A DNA stretch of 64,000 nt from contig JAGSYU010000002.1 of NCBI GenBank assembly GCA_018262575.1, positions 1 to 64,000 of the forward strand, in the 5' to 3' direction. Under the pieces are notes generated by a model. It ran no database searches, was not told where the DNA came from, and saw only the letters and a program-made list of their open reading frames with translations. How positions within the stretch are numbered: the first letter of the stretch is position 1; each line of letters opens with the position of its first letter. The DNA is from Pseudomonadota bacterium (GTDB lineage: Bacteria > Pseudomonadota > Alphaproteobacteria > Rhizobiales > Pleomorphomonadaceae). Positions 29,317-38,764 of this stretch are shown here, piece by piece. A program made the translations under genes and the position numbers.

Positions 29317-30833
29317 TGCGCAGCGTCCAGTTTGGCGCCGACCCCGAAGGAGAGGCGGGCAATGGCGTTGATGGTGATATCGGCGCCTTCGAGCAGACCG
29401 CCCGGATAGCCGTGGTTCATCACCAGCACGCGGTGGCTGAGGCGCTCGACTTCCTCGTGGTCGGAGGAGATCAGCAGGATGGCGAGTCCCTCGCCGGCCA
29501 GCTTGTCGATCAGCCGATAGATATCGGCACGCACGGCGACGTCGACGCCGCGCGTCGGCTCGTCGAGGATGAGAACGCGCGGACCGGCGGCGAGGCATTT
29601 GGCGAGCAGCACCTTTTGCTGGTTGCCGCCCGACAGCGTGCGCACCGGTTGGTCGGCACTGGCACAGACGATGCCGAGCAGCTTGATCTGCTCGGAAAAA
29701 TCGGCCCGTTCCTTGGCGAGCGGCAGCCATTCCCGGCCGCGATGCAACACCAGCGCCGAGGCATTCCAGACAAGCGGTGCATTGACGAACAGGCCCGATA
29801 CCTGCCGGTCCTCGGGCAGATAAACGACACCGGCATCAAGGCTCTCAAGCGGACCGTGGCCGGACAGCGGCTTGCCGTCGACGAAGATGCGGCCGCGGGC
29901 AGCGGGGCGGATGCCGTAGATGGTCTCGGCGAGCTCGGTGCGACCCGAGCCGACCACGCCGGCAAGGCCGAGGATCTCGCCCGAATGCAGCGAGAAGGTC
30001 ACGTCGGCGAAGCCCTCGCCGGCTAGCCCCTCGACGCGCAGCCGTTCGGCGCCACGTTCGGCCGGTGCGGCGGCGACATGGCCGAGCGTGAAGCCCTCCT
30101 TGCCTTCGACATGCGTCATGGCTGCGACGATCTCGGCGTCGGTGAACGACTTCGGCGGACCGGCCAACACCACCTGGCCGTCGCGCAGGATGGAAACGAT
30201 GTCGGCGATCTCGCGGATCTCGCCGAGCTTGTGGGAGATGAAGAAGATGCCGACGCCCTGGGCGGTCAGCGCCCGGATGCGTTCGAACAGCTTGCCCACT
30301 TCTCGCGGGGTCAGTGCGGAGGTCGGCTCGTCGAGAATGAGGATGCGGGCGTCGCGAATGAGGCCGCGCAGGATCTCGACCATCTGCTGGTCGGCAACCT
30401 CGAGCTGACCGGCCTGAGTCGACAGCGTCATGCCGGCGCCGATCTCGGTGATCATCGTCTCAAGGCGAGCGCGCAATTCCTTGCGGTTACCGGGAACGTG
30501 CATCAGCACGTTCTCCTCGACCGAAAGGCTCGGAAACAGCATCGGCTCCTGCGGCACCAGATGGATGCCGGCCTGACGGGCGGTCACCGGTGTCAAGGCC
30601 GAGGCATCCTCGCCGCCGACCAGGAGTTCACCCCGGTCGAGGCGATGCAGGCCGGCGATCATTTTCATCAGCGTGGACTTGCCGGCGCCGTTGCCACCGA
30701 GCAGCGCATGCACTTCGCCGGGCCGAAGCGTCAGATCGACCCCACGCAGCACGGCGATGGAACCGAAGAATTTCCAGATTTGCCTGGCTTCAACCAGCGG
30801 CGGCCGCTGGTCGTCCGGCGAGATTCCCGCCAT
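29313..30833 (-). CDS. lsrA: AI-2 ABC transporter ATP-binding protein LsrA (two ABC domains)
   Basis: GGNGAGKSTLMKMIAG; ARILILDEPTSALTP; second domain LSGGNQQKVLLAKCL, PRVLILDEPTRGVDV. Confidence 0.9.
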   Translation of the reverse strand: MAGISPDDQRPPLVEARQIWKFFGSIAVLRGVDLTLRPGEVHALLGGNGAGKSTLMKMIAGLHRLDRGELLVGGEDASALTPVTARQAGIHLVPQEPMLFPSLSVEENVLMHVPGNRKELRARLETMITEIGAGMTLSTQAGQLEVADQQMVEILRGLIRDARILILDEPTSALTPREVGKLFERIRALTAQGVGIFFISHKLGEIREIADIVSILRDGQVVLAGPPKSFTDAEIVAAMTHVEGKEGFTLGHVAAAPAERGAERLRVEGLAGEGFADVTFSLHSGEILGLAGVVGSGRTELAETIYGIRPAARGRIFVDGKPLSGHGPLESLDAGVVYLPEDRQVSGLFVNAPLVWNASALVLHRGREWLPLAKERADFSEQIKLLGIVCASADQPVRTLSGGNQQKVLLAKCLAAGPRVLILDEPTRGVDVAVRADIYRLIDKLAGEGLAILLISSDHEEVERLSHRVLVMNHGYPGGLLEGADITINAIARLSFGVGAKLDAAQ

Positions 30834-30953
30834 GTCGACAGTCTCCCAACTTCTTTCCTGGAAACGCAGAGCCTCGCCCGCGTTTCGGCGCGCCCTCCTC
30901 CGGGCGGTCCGCCGGACTTCCCACAAGAAGCCCGGCGTTACGTTTCACTGTCC

Positions 30954-31832
30954 TCAGGCGGCTTTGCCGACCTTGTAGATCTCGTAGGCGCGATCGACGC
31001 TCTCGCCGTCGTGCACAACGGCCCGCACGGCGGCAATCATCGCCACCGGGCAGTCGGACTGGAAGATGTTGCGGCCCATGTCGACGCCGGCCGCGCCCTG
31101 GTCGATGGCGCGCCAGGCCATCTCGAGCGCATCACGCTCCGGCAGCTTCTTGCCGCCGGCGATGACGATCGGCACCGGGCAGCCGGCCACGACCTTCTCG
31201 AAGCCGTTTTCGAAATAGTAGGACTTGACGATGTGCGCGCCGAGTTCGGCGCAGATGCGGGTGGCAAGGCCGAAGTAGCGGGCATCGCGGACCATGTCCT
31301 TGCCGACGCCGGTCACCGCCATGGTCGGAATGCCGTAGCGGTTGCCGGTATCGATCAGCTTGACGAGGTTGCCGAGCGACTGATGCTCATATTCGGCACC
31401 GACGTAGACATTGGTGGTAATCGCCGATGCATTGAGGCGGATGGCATCCTCAATATCCACGGCCACCAGTTCCCGCGACAGCTCGGTGAGCACGCTCATG
31501 CCACCCGAGCAACGCAGCACCACCGGCTTGCGGCTATCGGCAGGCATGGTCTGACGGAGACCGCCGCGCGTGCACATCAGCACGTCGGTATACGGAACGA
31601 GCGGGCGGATGGTGAGATCGAGACGTTCCAGGCCGGTGGCCGGCCCCTGGAAGTAGCCGTGATCGAAAGCCAGCATGACGGTGCGGCCGCTCTTGGCCTG
31701 GAAGATACGTGCCAGACGGTCCTGCATGCCCCAATCAAGAGAGACCGAGCCGCGCACCGGGAACGCCTTCACGTCGACCGGCTGGTCCAATCCGAAATCC
31801 TTGCCTTCTCTCACGTCGTCCAAATCGGCCAT
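30954..31832 (-). CDS. lsrF: 3-hydroxy-5-phosphonooxypentane-2,4-dione thiolase LsrF
   Basis: [75 protein letters not shown]. Confidence 0.9.
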   Translation of the reverse strand: MADLDDVREGKDFGLDQPVDVKAFPVRGSVSLDWGMQDRLARIFQAKSGRTVMLAFDHGYFQGPATGLERLDLTIRPLVPYTDVLMCTRGGLRQTMPADSRKPVVLRCSGGMSVLTELSRELVAVDIEDAIRLNASAITTNVYVGAEYEHQSLGNLVKLIDTGNRYGIPTMAVTGVGKDMVRDARYFGLATRICAELGAHIVKSYYFENGFEKVVAGCPVPIVIAGGKKLPERDALEMAWRAIDQGAAGVDMGRNIFQSDCPVAMIAAVRAVVHDGESVDRAYEIYKVGKAA

Positions 31833-31879
31833 GGGGTCCTCCAGAGGTCAGGCGGGGTCTACAATCAGCAATACCAGCC

Positions 31880-32135
31880 GTTCAAATGAACACCGCCTTA
31901 TCAATTGCACGCCGGATTATTCGCCGGACAAGCCCAATCGTCAACCCAGATTCTGCACATAAGTGACGTCACGAACCAAAAGAATCAGGCTTCGCATTGG
32001 CAGCTTTTCTGCAGCGCCATCATAACTCATTGATTTTATTTGGACTCAAGCCAAGAGCACCAACCAGGCCTACGACTTAATGATGATCTGGAACATCATC
32101 TCTTGCGCTTATGTGCACATCGTGATCATATGATC
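31880..32135. promoter_or_regulatory. lsrF/lsrR divergent intergenic region with several short palindromes
   Basis: GTTCAaaTGAAC (31880-31891), ATGTGCACAT (32111-32120), GATCATATGATC (32124-32135). Confidence 0.4.
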
Positions 32136-32184
32136 GACGAAAACGCCGCACTGGCGCGACCTCCACATCGCCCGTGCAAATGTC

Positions 32185-33150
32185 ATGAAGGTGAGTGACG
32201 TGAACGAAGCCTATGACGAGCTGGCATTTGAGCCGCACGAGGAAGAACTGCTGAGCCGCGTGGCATGGCACTACTATCATGACGGCCTGACCCAGAGCGA
32301 AATCGGCGAGCGACTCAACCTGTCGCGCATCAAGGTGTCGCGCATGCTCGATCGCGGACGGCGGATGGGACTCATCCACGTCCACATCAATTCCAGCTAT
32401 GGCGGCTGCTTTGCCCTCGAGGCCCGGCTGCAGGAGATTTACGGCCTCGACGAGGCGCGCGTCATTCCTGCGCAGGAGACAGGCAACATCAACGACCGGC
32501 TAGCCGAGGCGGCCAGCCAGTATCTGATGGGGCGCCTCAAGGACCAGGAGATGCTGGCTGTCGGCTGGGGTGCCACGGTAATGGGCACGCTGCAGCGGCT
32601 CGCTCGCACCCTCTCCTACCGCGACATTTCGCTGGTCAGCCTGACGGGAGGCGTGTCGGCCTATATCGAGGGCGTCGCATCGGGCCGGTCATCGCAGAAC
32701 GTCCACCTCATCCCGGCGCCGCTCGTCGTGTCGCAGGAGAGCATCGCCGAAGCGATCCGGGCCGAGCGGCACGTCGTCGAAGTGATGAGCATGGCGCGCA
32801 CCGCCAACTATGCGTTGGTGGGCATTGGTGCCGTCGCCGACGAGGCGACGCTGATCGCCTCCGGCTATGCCAGCCGCTCGCAGTTCGAGATCTTCCGCCG
32901 CCAGGGCGCAGTGGGTGACATCATCGGCATCTTCTACGACCAGAACGGCGTGCCGCTCGACCTCCCCTTCCACAAGATGCTGGTCGGCCTCGACTTCGAT
33001 GCGCTGTCGGCCATTCCGCAGGTGATTGCCGCCGCCGGAGGGCCCCGCAAGGTCGAGGCCATCCGTGCCGCCGCGCGCGGTGGCCGCATCAACGTGCTGA
33101 TCACCGACGAACCGACCGCCGAGGCCATCCTCGAGAAGGACCAAGCATGA
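32185..33150 (+). CDS. lsrR: SorC/DeoR-type sugar-binding transcriptional regulator LsrR
   Basis: AWHYYHDGLTQSEIGERLNLSRIKVSRMLDRGRRMGLIHVHI; LAVGWGATV; divergent from lsrF. Confidence 0.88.
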   Translation: MKVSDVNEAYDELAFEPHEEELLSRVAWHYYHDGLTQSEIGERLNLSRIKVSRMLDRGRRMGLIHVHINSSYGGCFALEARLQEIYGLDEARVIPAQETGNINDRLAEAASQYLMGRLKDQEMLAVGWGATVMGTLQRLARTLSYRDISLVSLTGGVSAYIEGVASGRSSQNVHLIPAPLVVSQESIAEAIRAERHVVEVMSMARTANYALVGIGAVADEATLIASGYASRSQFEIFRRQGAVGDIIGIFYDQNGVPLDLPFHKMLVGLDFDALSAIPQVIAAAGGPRKVEAIRAAARGGRINVLITDEPTAEAILEKDQA

Positions 33151-34712
33151 CCCGTCCTCACGTTCTTGCCATCGATGCCGGCACCGGTAGCGGGCGCGCC
33201 GTCATTTTCGACGTCGCCGGCCGCCAGGTTGCCGTCGCTCAGGAGGAGTGGACGCATCTCAGCGACCCTCGCTATCCCGGTTCGATGGAATTCGATTGCG
33301 CCGCCAACTGGTCGCTGCTTGCCGGCTGTGTACGGCGAGCGCTGGCCGCCGCCGACCTGCCGGCGTCGGCCATCCGCGCCGTCAGCGCCACATCGATGCG
33401 CGAAGGTATCGTGCTGTGGGATCGGGCTGGCCGCGAGCTGTGGGCCTGCGCCAACGTCGACTCGCGCGCCTCCGACGAGACGCGGGCGCTGAAGGCAGCC
33501 CAGCCGGATTTCGAACGCGACGCCTATGCCGTCACCGGCCAGACCTTCGCGCTCGGCGCCATTCCCCGTCTCAAGTGGATCGAGCGGCACCTGCCGGACG
33601 TTCACGCCCGCACGGCGCGGATGTCGATGCTGTCCGACTGGATCGTCGCGCGCCTCAGCGGCGAGATCGCCTGCGACCCGTCGAACGGCGGCACCAGCGG
33701 CCTGCTTGCCCTCGATACCCGGACCTGGGATGCCGACATCGCCCGTCGCGCCGGCATCGACCCGGCCATCCTGCCGCCCGTCCACGAGACGGGCACCGCC
33801 ATCGGCCGCGTAACAGCCGCCGCCGCGGCCGACACCGGCCTTGCCGAAGGCACGCCGGTGGTGGTCGGCGGTGGTGACGTGCAATTCGGCGCGCTTGGCC
33901 TTGGCGTCGCCCGAGCCGGCGAGGCCGCCGTGCTCGGCGGCACCTTCTGGCAGCAAGTGGTCAACATGCCCAAGCCAATCGCCGACCCGGCCATGCGGGT
34001 GCGCGTCAATCCGCACGTGGTGCCCGGCCTCAGTCAGGCCGAGGGCATCGCCTTCATGGTCGGCATGACCACCCGCTGGTTCCGCGACGCCTTCTGCGAC
34101 GAGGAGAAGCGCATCGCCGCCGAACGGGGCATCGATGTCTACGCGCTGCTCGAAGAGAAGTCGGCGGCGGTGGCACCGGGCGCCAACGGCATCCTGCCGA
34201 TCTTCTCGGACGTGATGAACTGCGCCGCCTGGTATCATGCCGCGCCATCGCTGCTCAACCTGTCGCTCGACGCCAGCGTCTGCGGCAAGCCGCAGATCTT
34301 CCGGGCCATCCAGGAGAACGCGGCGATCGTCGCCGCCGAAAACCTTCGGCTTGCCTCTGACCTCGCCGGTGTGACGCTCACCGATCTGGTGTTCGCCGGT
34401 GGCGCCTCCAAGGGCGCGCTCTGGGGCCAGATCCTTTCCGACGTCACCGGCCTGCCGGTGAAGGTGCCGGAGGTGACCGAGGCGACGGCGCTGGCCGCCG
34501 GCCTCGCCGCCTGGGTTGGCATTGGCGAGTTCGCCTCGCTGCCGGAGGCGGCCGACGCCGTCGTCCGGTGGCGCCGCCGCTACGAGCCGGACGCCGGCCG
34601 CCACGCCCTTTACGGCGAAGTCACCGAACGCTGGCGTACGGCCTATGCCGCCCAGCGCGGCCTCGTCGATGCCGGCATCACTCGATCGATGTGGAAGGCC
34701 CCCGGCCTCTGA
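33147..34712 (+). CDS. lsrK: autoinducer-2 kinase LsrK (FGGY family)
   Basis: VLAIDAGTGSGRAVIFDVAGRQVAVAQEEW; LVFAGGASKGALWGQILSDVTGLPVKVPEVTEATALAAGLAA. Confidence 0.9.
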   Translation: MTRPHVLAIDAGTGSGRAVIFDVAGRQVAVAQEEWTHLSDPRYPGSMEFDCAANWSLLAGCVRRALAAADLPASAIRAVSATSMREGIVLWDRAGRELWACANVDSRASDETRALKAAQPDFERDAYAVTGQTFALGAIPRLKWIERHLPDVHARTARMSMLSDWIVARLSGEIACDPSNGGTSGLLALDTRTWDADIARRAGIDPAILPPVHETGTAIGRVTAAAAADTGLAEGTPVVVGGGDVQFGALGLGVARAGEAAVLGGTFWQQVVNMPKPIADPAMRVRVNPHVVPGLSQAEGIAFMVGMTTRWFRDAFCDEEKRIAAERGIDVYALLEEKSAAVAPGANGILPIFSDVMNCAAWYHAAPSLLNLSLDASVCGKPQIFRAIQENAAIVAAENLRLASDLAGVTLTDLVFAGGASKGALWGQILSDVTGLPVKVPEVTEATALAAGLAAWVGIGEFASLPEAADAVVRWRRRYEPDAGRHALYGEVTERWRTAYAAQRGLVDAGITRSMWKAPGL

Positions 34713-34814
34713 TGGCCGCCGCGCGAACTGCCCGGTGCGACGAACAGGCCCGGACTTAAGGCTCGTATTTCAAGCAAGGACCGCCGTCCGGACGGGGACA
34801 GCGGCGGAGGAACG

Positions 34815-35168
34815 ATGTTCAAGACCAGAGAAGACGACCACGACTATCGCTTCGGTGACCATGGCCCGAAATACCTGCTGCGCGGTCCACGCATCGACAT
34901 CGGCGTAGTGACGTTGCAGCCCGGCCAGAATTTCTCCACGCACAAGCATCAGCACGTCGAGGAGAATTTTCTGACGATTGCCGGCGAGGTGCATATGTAT
35001 GTCGACGGGGAATTGCACGTGCTCGGCGTTGGCGACTTCCTGCGGTGCGAGCCGGGTGAAGGCCATCACGTCGTCAACCGCGGCGATACGCCGTGGAAAG
35101 CGGTGTTCGTCAAGGCGCCCTACGATCCCAAGGACAGCGTGCCGATCGCCTGGACGCCCGAAAAATAG
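34815..35168 (+). CDS. cupin-domain protein
   Basis: THKHQHVEENFLTIAGEVHMYVDGELHVLGVGDFLRCEPGEGHHVVN. Confidence 0.85.
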   Translation: MFKTREDDHDYRFGDHGPKYLLRGPRIDIGVVTLQPGQNFSTHKHQHVEENFLTIAGEVHMYVDGELHVLGVGDFLRCEPGEGHHVVNRGDTPWKAVFVKAPYDPKDSVPIAWTPEK

Positions 35169-35180
35169 CCGGTCAGTTGA

Positions 35181-36260
35181 CTACATCGCGGCATCGGCGA
35201 CAAGCGCTGCGACCGCGATGGCCAACGCCAGACCAAGAAGGCCTGTTGGCGGCAGTGACAACGCCACCAGCAGGCCGCCGGCCATCGCGGCCACAAGGCG
35301 CGGCAGCACGCCACCCAGCTTCAGACCGCACCGGAACAGCGCCGTTCCCGCAAAGTAGAGCGCCAATCCAAGGGCCAGCCAGAAAGACAATTGGGCTCTT
35401 TCGGAGTCTGCGGTGAAATGCCCCTTGAGGCCGACCGACAGGCAGAGCAAGCCGCCGATCATCACCAGGAACGCAAACCAGTAGGCGATCAGCGCCGCCC
35501 GCCCCCGTTCCGTCACGGCAAGGCTGGAAAGGCGGCGCTCGGCCCGCCGGTCATCGGCGGCAAAATAGGCGAACCACAGCGCGATGATGACGGCGAGCGA
35601 CAGACCAGCCTCGATCAGGCTGGTCGCCACACGTTCAGCGGAAAGCGTGACGCCGATCGAAATGACAGTTTCGCCAAAGACGATGATCAGCAGCAGACCA
35701 TGCCGCTCGACCAGATGGTCCGGTGAGAGCGCAAAGGCGCGCGCAGAATAAAACAGCGCCATGGCAATCAACGTGACGATCACCAGCACCTGGGCGCCGC
35801 CGCCGGCCAAGGGCGGCAGATAGCCAGAGGCGCCGAGTAAAAGCGCGGTGCCAACATTGACGAAACCGAAGCGTAGCGCCGGCCAGGCGACGCCGCCGAG
35901 CGTGGCGAAGGCCACGAGATGGACCGCCACCACGAATAGGGCGCCACCGCCGAGGATGGCTGTGCTGTGTTCGTGCAGACCGGGAATGCCGATCGCAATA
36001 AAAAAGGTGCCGGCCATGGCGACCAGCATGACTGCGGTCAGGGCTCGCGATGAGGCGATATGGCTCGCCAGCCAGACATAGCCGCCATACATCCACCACA
36101 GGAAGGTCAGGACAGACAGGGCGCCCAGAATGTCACTCGGCGTGTGGGCTGCCTTCAGCAGATGGGTGATCTGGGTGATCGCGAAGACGAAGGTCAAATC
36201 GAAGAGGAGTTCAACCGTCGCCGCGTGCCGCTCGCCCGCCCCCGGCGCCCCTGATGTCAT
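35181..36260 (-). CDS. low temperature requirement protein A (LtrA) family
   Basis: ERHAATVELLFDLTFVFAITQITHLL...TFLWWMYGGYVWLA; many TM segments; GGAG upstream of start. Confidence 0.88.
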   Translation of the reverse strand: MTSGAPGAGERHAATVELLFDLTFVFAITQITHLLKAAHTPSDILGALSVLTFLWWMYGGYVWLASHIASSRALTAVMLVAMAGTFFIAIGIPGLHEHSTAILGGGALFVVAVHLVAFATLGGVAWPALRFGFVNVGTALLLGASGYLPPLAGGGAQVLVIVTLIAMALFYSARAFALSPDHLVERHGLLLIIVFGETVISIGVTLSAERVATSLIEAGLSLAVIIALWFAYFAADDRRAERRLSSLAVTERGRAALIAYWFAFLVMIGGLLCLSVGLKGHFTADSERAQLSFWLALGLALYFAGTALFRCGLKLGGVLPRLVAAMAGGLLVALSLPPTGLLGLALAIAVAALVADAAM

Positions 36261-36417
36261 TGCGGCTCTCCGCATAAAGAACTGAAGATTATGCCGCTCC
36301 AAAGAGCCAGTTGAAGAGTAACCGAATCAAGGCCCGATGCAACCGGCGCCACGATATCAGGACCTTTCACGGCGACAGGTCGTTGACCTGGACCTATCCG
36401 CAGCAAGGAGAGGATCC

Positions 36418-36732
36418 ATGCCTCGTGGAGACAAGTCCGCCTATACCGACAAGCAGAAACGCAAGGCCGAGCACATTGAGGAGAGCTACGCGTCGCGGGG
36501 CGTTCCGGAAAAGGAAGCGGAAAGCCGAGCCTGGGCGACCGTCAACAAAGAGAGCGGTGGCGGCAATAAATCCGGCTCGGGACGGGGCCGCCCCGACACC
36601 CACGTCTCTTCCGAGAAAGGCGGTCGTAAAGGTGGCGCCGCCACAGCATCCCGATCGAAGGAAGAGCGCTCGGCTTCGGCCAAGAAGGGCGCTGCGACCC
36701 GCAAGCGCAACCGGAACCAGGGCGGCGGATAA
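36418..36732 (+). CDS. small basic conserved protein often annotated as plasmid-stabilization-like
   Basis: MPRGDKSAYTDKQKRKAEHIEESYASRGVPEKEAESRAWATVNKESGGG. Confidence 0.75.
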   Translation: MPRGDKSAYTDKQKRKAEHIEESYASRGVPEKEAESRAWATVNKESGGGNKSGSGRGRPDTHVSSEKGGRKGGAATASRSKEERSASAKKGAATRKRNRNQGGG

Positions 36733-36762
36733 ACAGCATGGCGAAGGCCGAGCGTGCCGAGG

Positions 36763-36800
36763 GACTGAATCCCTCATCTTCAGCTTGGGAAGCTGCTGAC
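36763..36800 (-). other. tRNA-Gly-derived fragment (anticodon arm plus T-arm-like stem)
   Basis: ttcagcttgggaagctgctg (36779-36798) is identical to 41248-41267 in tRNA-Gly(CCC), and neighbouring GAGGGAcTGAAtcccTC resembles its T-arm. Confidence 0.5.
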
Positions 36801-36863
36801 AAAGCCTTCAAAAACAGCCCATCGCGGCACTCTTGGCCGTTCGCGCCGAGAGGACCTGGATTG

Positions 36864-37010
36864 TCAGGCCTTACCCTTGCCAGCAGGAACCTTGGTGGTC
36901 GATGCCAGCTTGCCTTGGACGGCGAACGGGCTAACGGCTTGCGGTGGGGTCTTGACGGCCTGTTTGGGCTTTCGGGCCTCGCGATTGCCGCGCTTTTGTT
37001 CTTTAGCCAC
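36864..37010 (-). CDS. small basic protein (48 aa), GTG start, not in supplied ORF track
   Basis: Minus-strand translation MAKEQKRGNREARKPKQAVKTPPQAVSPFAVQGKLASTTKVPAGKGKA*; start overlaps stop of 37003..37299. Confidence 0.65.
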   Translation of the reverse strand: MAKEQKRGNREARKPKQAVKTPPQAVSPFAVQGKLASTTKVPAGKGKA

Positions 37011-37299
37011 GACCGAAGGTCCTCTCGACAAGCGTCGTCCTGTCCTCGGACGAGGCGGTCACCGCTTCGAGGCTATCCTGCGTCGCGACCCGCTCATAAC
37101 GCTCTTCGTCGTTACGGATGCGATACTGCGGTTGATCGCCGGACGACGGCAGGATCGCCGTGACGTGGTAGATACCGGCAACGGAGGCATATTTGAAACT
37201 GGGTCTCAGGCGGACGGCTTGGCCGATGCCAAAGGAATGGGACGCGGCGCCGAGCCGCGTTGAAGGCTTGGTGGATCGCAATGCGTTTACAGTCGTCAT
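37003..37299 (-). CDS. conserved small hypothetical protein
   Basis: FGIGQAVRLRPSF..AGIYHVTAILPSSGDQPQYRIRNDEERYERVATQDSLE. Confidence 0.65.
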   Translation of the reverse strand: MTTVNALRSTKPSTRLGAASHSFGIGQAVRLRPSFKYASVAGIYHVTAILPSSGDQPQYRIRNDEERYERVATQDSLEAVTASSEDRTTLVERTFGRG

Positions 37300-37562
37300 G
37301 ATCGTTTAGTCCCTTTGGAACACAACAGGCAGAACCACGGGAAGAGCGATGCTCCCCGGAGATGCCGGTTCGATGATTGGCCAAACAACACTGTCAGGGT
37401 GATGCTGGCTGAGTTTCCTTCGGTGACCGCCGAAAATTTCCACACCGGCAAGGAATACTCGTCCCGGAGGCCTTCATTCCCCACCAGCAGGGTCACTGAA
37501 TTCCCACCGCGCTCGCTAGCATCGAATTTCGGCAAGGCGCCATGAAGAAGTACTCGCGCCAA
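37296..37562 (-). CDS. possible small ORF (88 aa, TTG start) overlapping the next gene by 4 nt
   Basis: Coding-like composition and ATGA overlap with 37003..37299; weak start. Confidence 0.3.
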   Translation of the reverse strand: MARVLLHGALPKFDASERGGNSVTLLVGNEGLRDEYSLPVWKFSAVTEGNSASITLTVLFGQSSNRHLRGASLFPWFCLLCSKGTKRS

Positions 37563-37884
37563 TGACTAGTCACGCGACGTTTACTATCGATAATTTGATA
37601 AAAGACGGTGCGTTTCTGACAACGCAAAGCCATATTGGCTAAATTAACGAGATTTATATATGCTCTCGCACTGAGATTAAGGCAAGGCAGAAAGCGGATT
37701 TATTTTCAGGGGTGGCGTTTCGACGTGAAATATCTTATAGGCACGAAGTGACGCTGTTCAGAGGCGCTAATTGGGGGCCCTCTGTCTGTTCCTGAAATAC
37801 TCACTCCCTTGCGTCGTACCGCCGTCGGCGTTTGGAGACGCCCTCGGGTGGTGAGGCCTTGCTCTCCAATAGATCGGAAAACCC

Positions 37885-38145
37885 GTGCAGGTTCTCGTTC
37901 GAGACAATAACATCGACCAGGCTCTTCGTGTTCTTAAGAAAAAGATGCAGCGGGAAGGCATTTTCCGCGAGATGAAGCAGCACCGCGCCTACGAGAAGCC
38001 ATCGGAAAAGCGGCAACGCGAAATGTCTGACAGCATCCGGCGTGCCCGCAAGGTTGCTCGCAAAAAGGCACAGAGAGATGGCCTGCTGCCGATGCCGAAA
38101 CGGAAAGAGCCGGTGGTGAAGCCGCGCCCTGTCGCCTTCCAGTGA
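37885..38145 (+). CDS. rpsU: 30S ribosomal protein bS21
   Basis: [49 protein letters not shown] start. Confidence 0.95.
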   Translation: MQVLVRDNNIDQALRVLKKKMQREGIFREMKQHRAYEKPSEKRQREMSDSIRRARKVARKKAQRDGLLPMPKRKEPVVKPRPVAFQ

Positions 38146-38430
38146 TGGCATCAAGGTAGCGACGATCTCCCGATGAACGCCTATGACCAGCTGCCCGTCA
38201 CATTTTCTAGATTTGCTAGAGAATTGAGGGGCAGCTCTAGGCTTTATCGTAAATAGTAAAGAGCCTCCTTGTAAAATATATAAATACGCTTATATATGTC
38301 TTATCGATTTTGTTGACGAATGTTGTTCTCGCCTTCGGCGCTCTTACGATCTTCCTTTTCAACATCGCAAACCTCGGCGTCCGGCACCTTGCTGGGCGAC
38401 GTAAATCTATTCCGATTGAAGGGAAATATC

Positions 38431-38640
38431 ATGAGCACCGGAACCGTAAAGTTCTTCAATTCCGTCAAGGGCTTTGGCTTTATCGAGCAGGGCGGCGGGT
38501 TGCAGGACGTGTTCGTCCACATTTCGGCCGTCGAACGGTCCGGCATGAACTCCCTGGCCGATGGTCAGAAGGTGAGTTTCGATATCGTACAGGATAGCCG
38601 TACCGGCAGAAGCACGGCTGAGAATCTCCAGACCGTCTAA
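38431..38640 (+). CDS. cold shock protein
   Basis: [39 protein letters not shown]. Confidence 0.95.
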   Translation: MSTGTVKFFNSVKGFGFIEQGGGLQDVFVHISAVERSGMNSLADGQKVSFDIVQDSRTGRSTAENLQTV

Positions 38641-38705
38641 TTCTTTGTGTCTCTGATCCTTGACCACGGATGTACTGGCACTGATCATCGAGATGTAGGC
38701 GAGGA

Positions 38706-38729
38706 GGCCGGGCAAGCCCGGCCTTTTTT
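38706..38729 (+). terminator. Rho-independent terminator after csp gene
   Basis: GGCCGGGC-aa-GCCCGGCC then tttttt. Confidence 0.85.
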
Positions 38730-38764
38730 GTTGCGAAAACACCCGCCGACGCTCTCGGCCGGGT

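Noticed and set aside
30078-31889. 603-aa plus-strand ORF
   Set aside because: Antisense of lsrA/lsrF
31963-31972. tgacgtca palindrome
   Set aside because: 8-bp palindrome alone is expected by chance; not called as an operator
32934-34604. 556-aa minus-strand ORF
   Set aside because: Antisense of lsrR/lsrK
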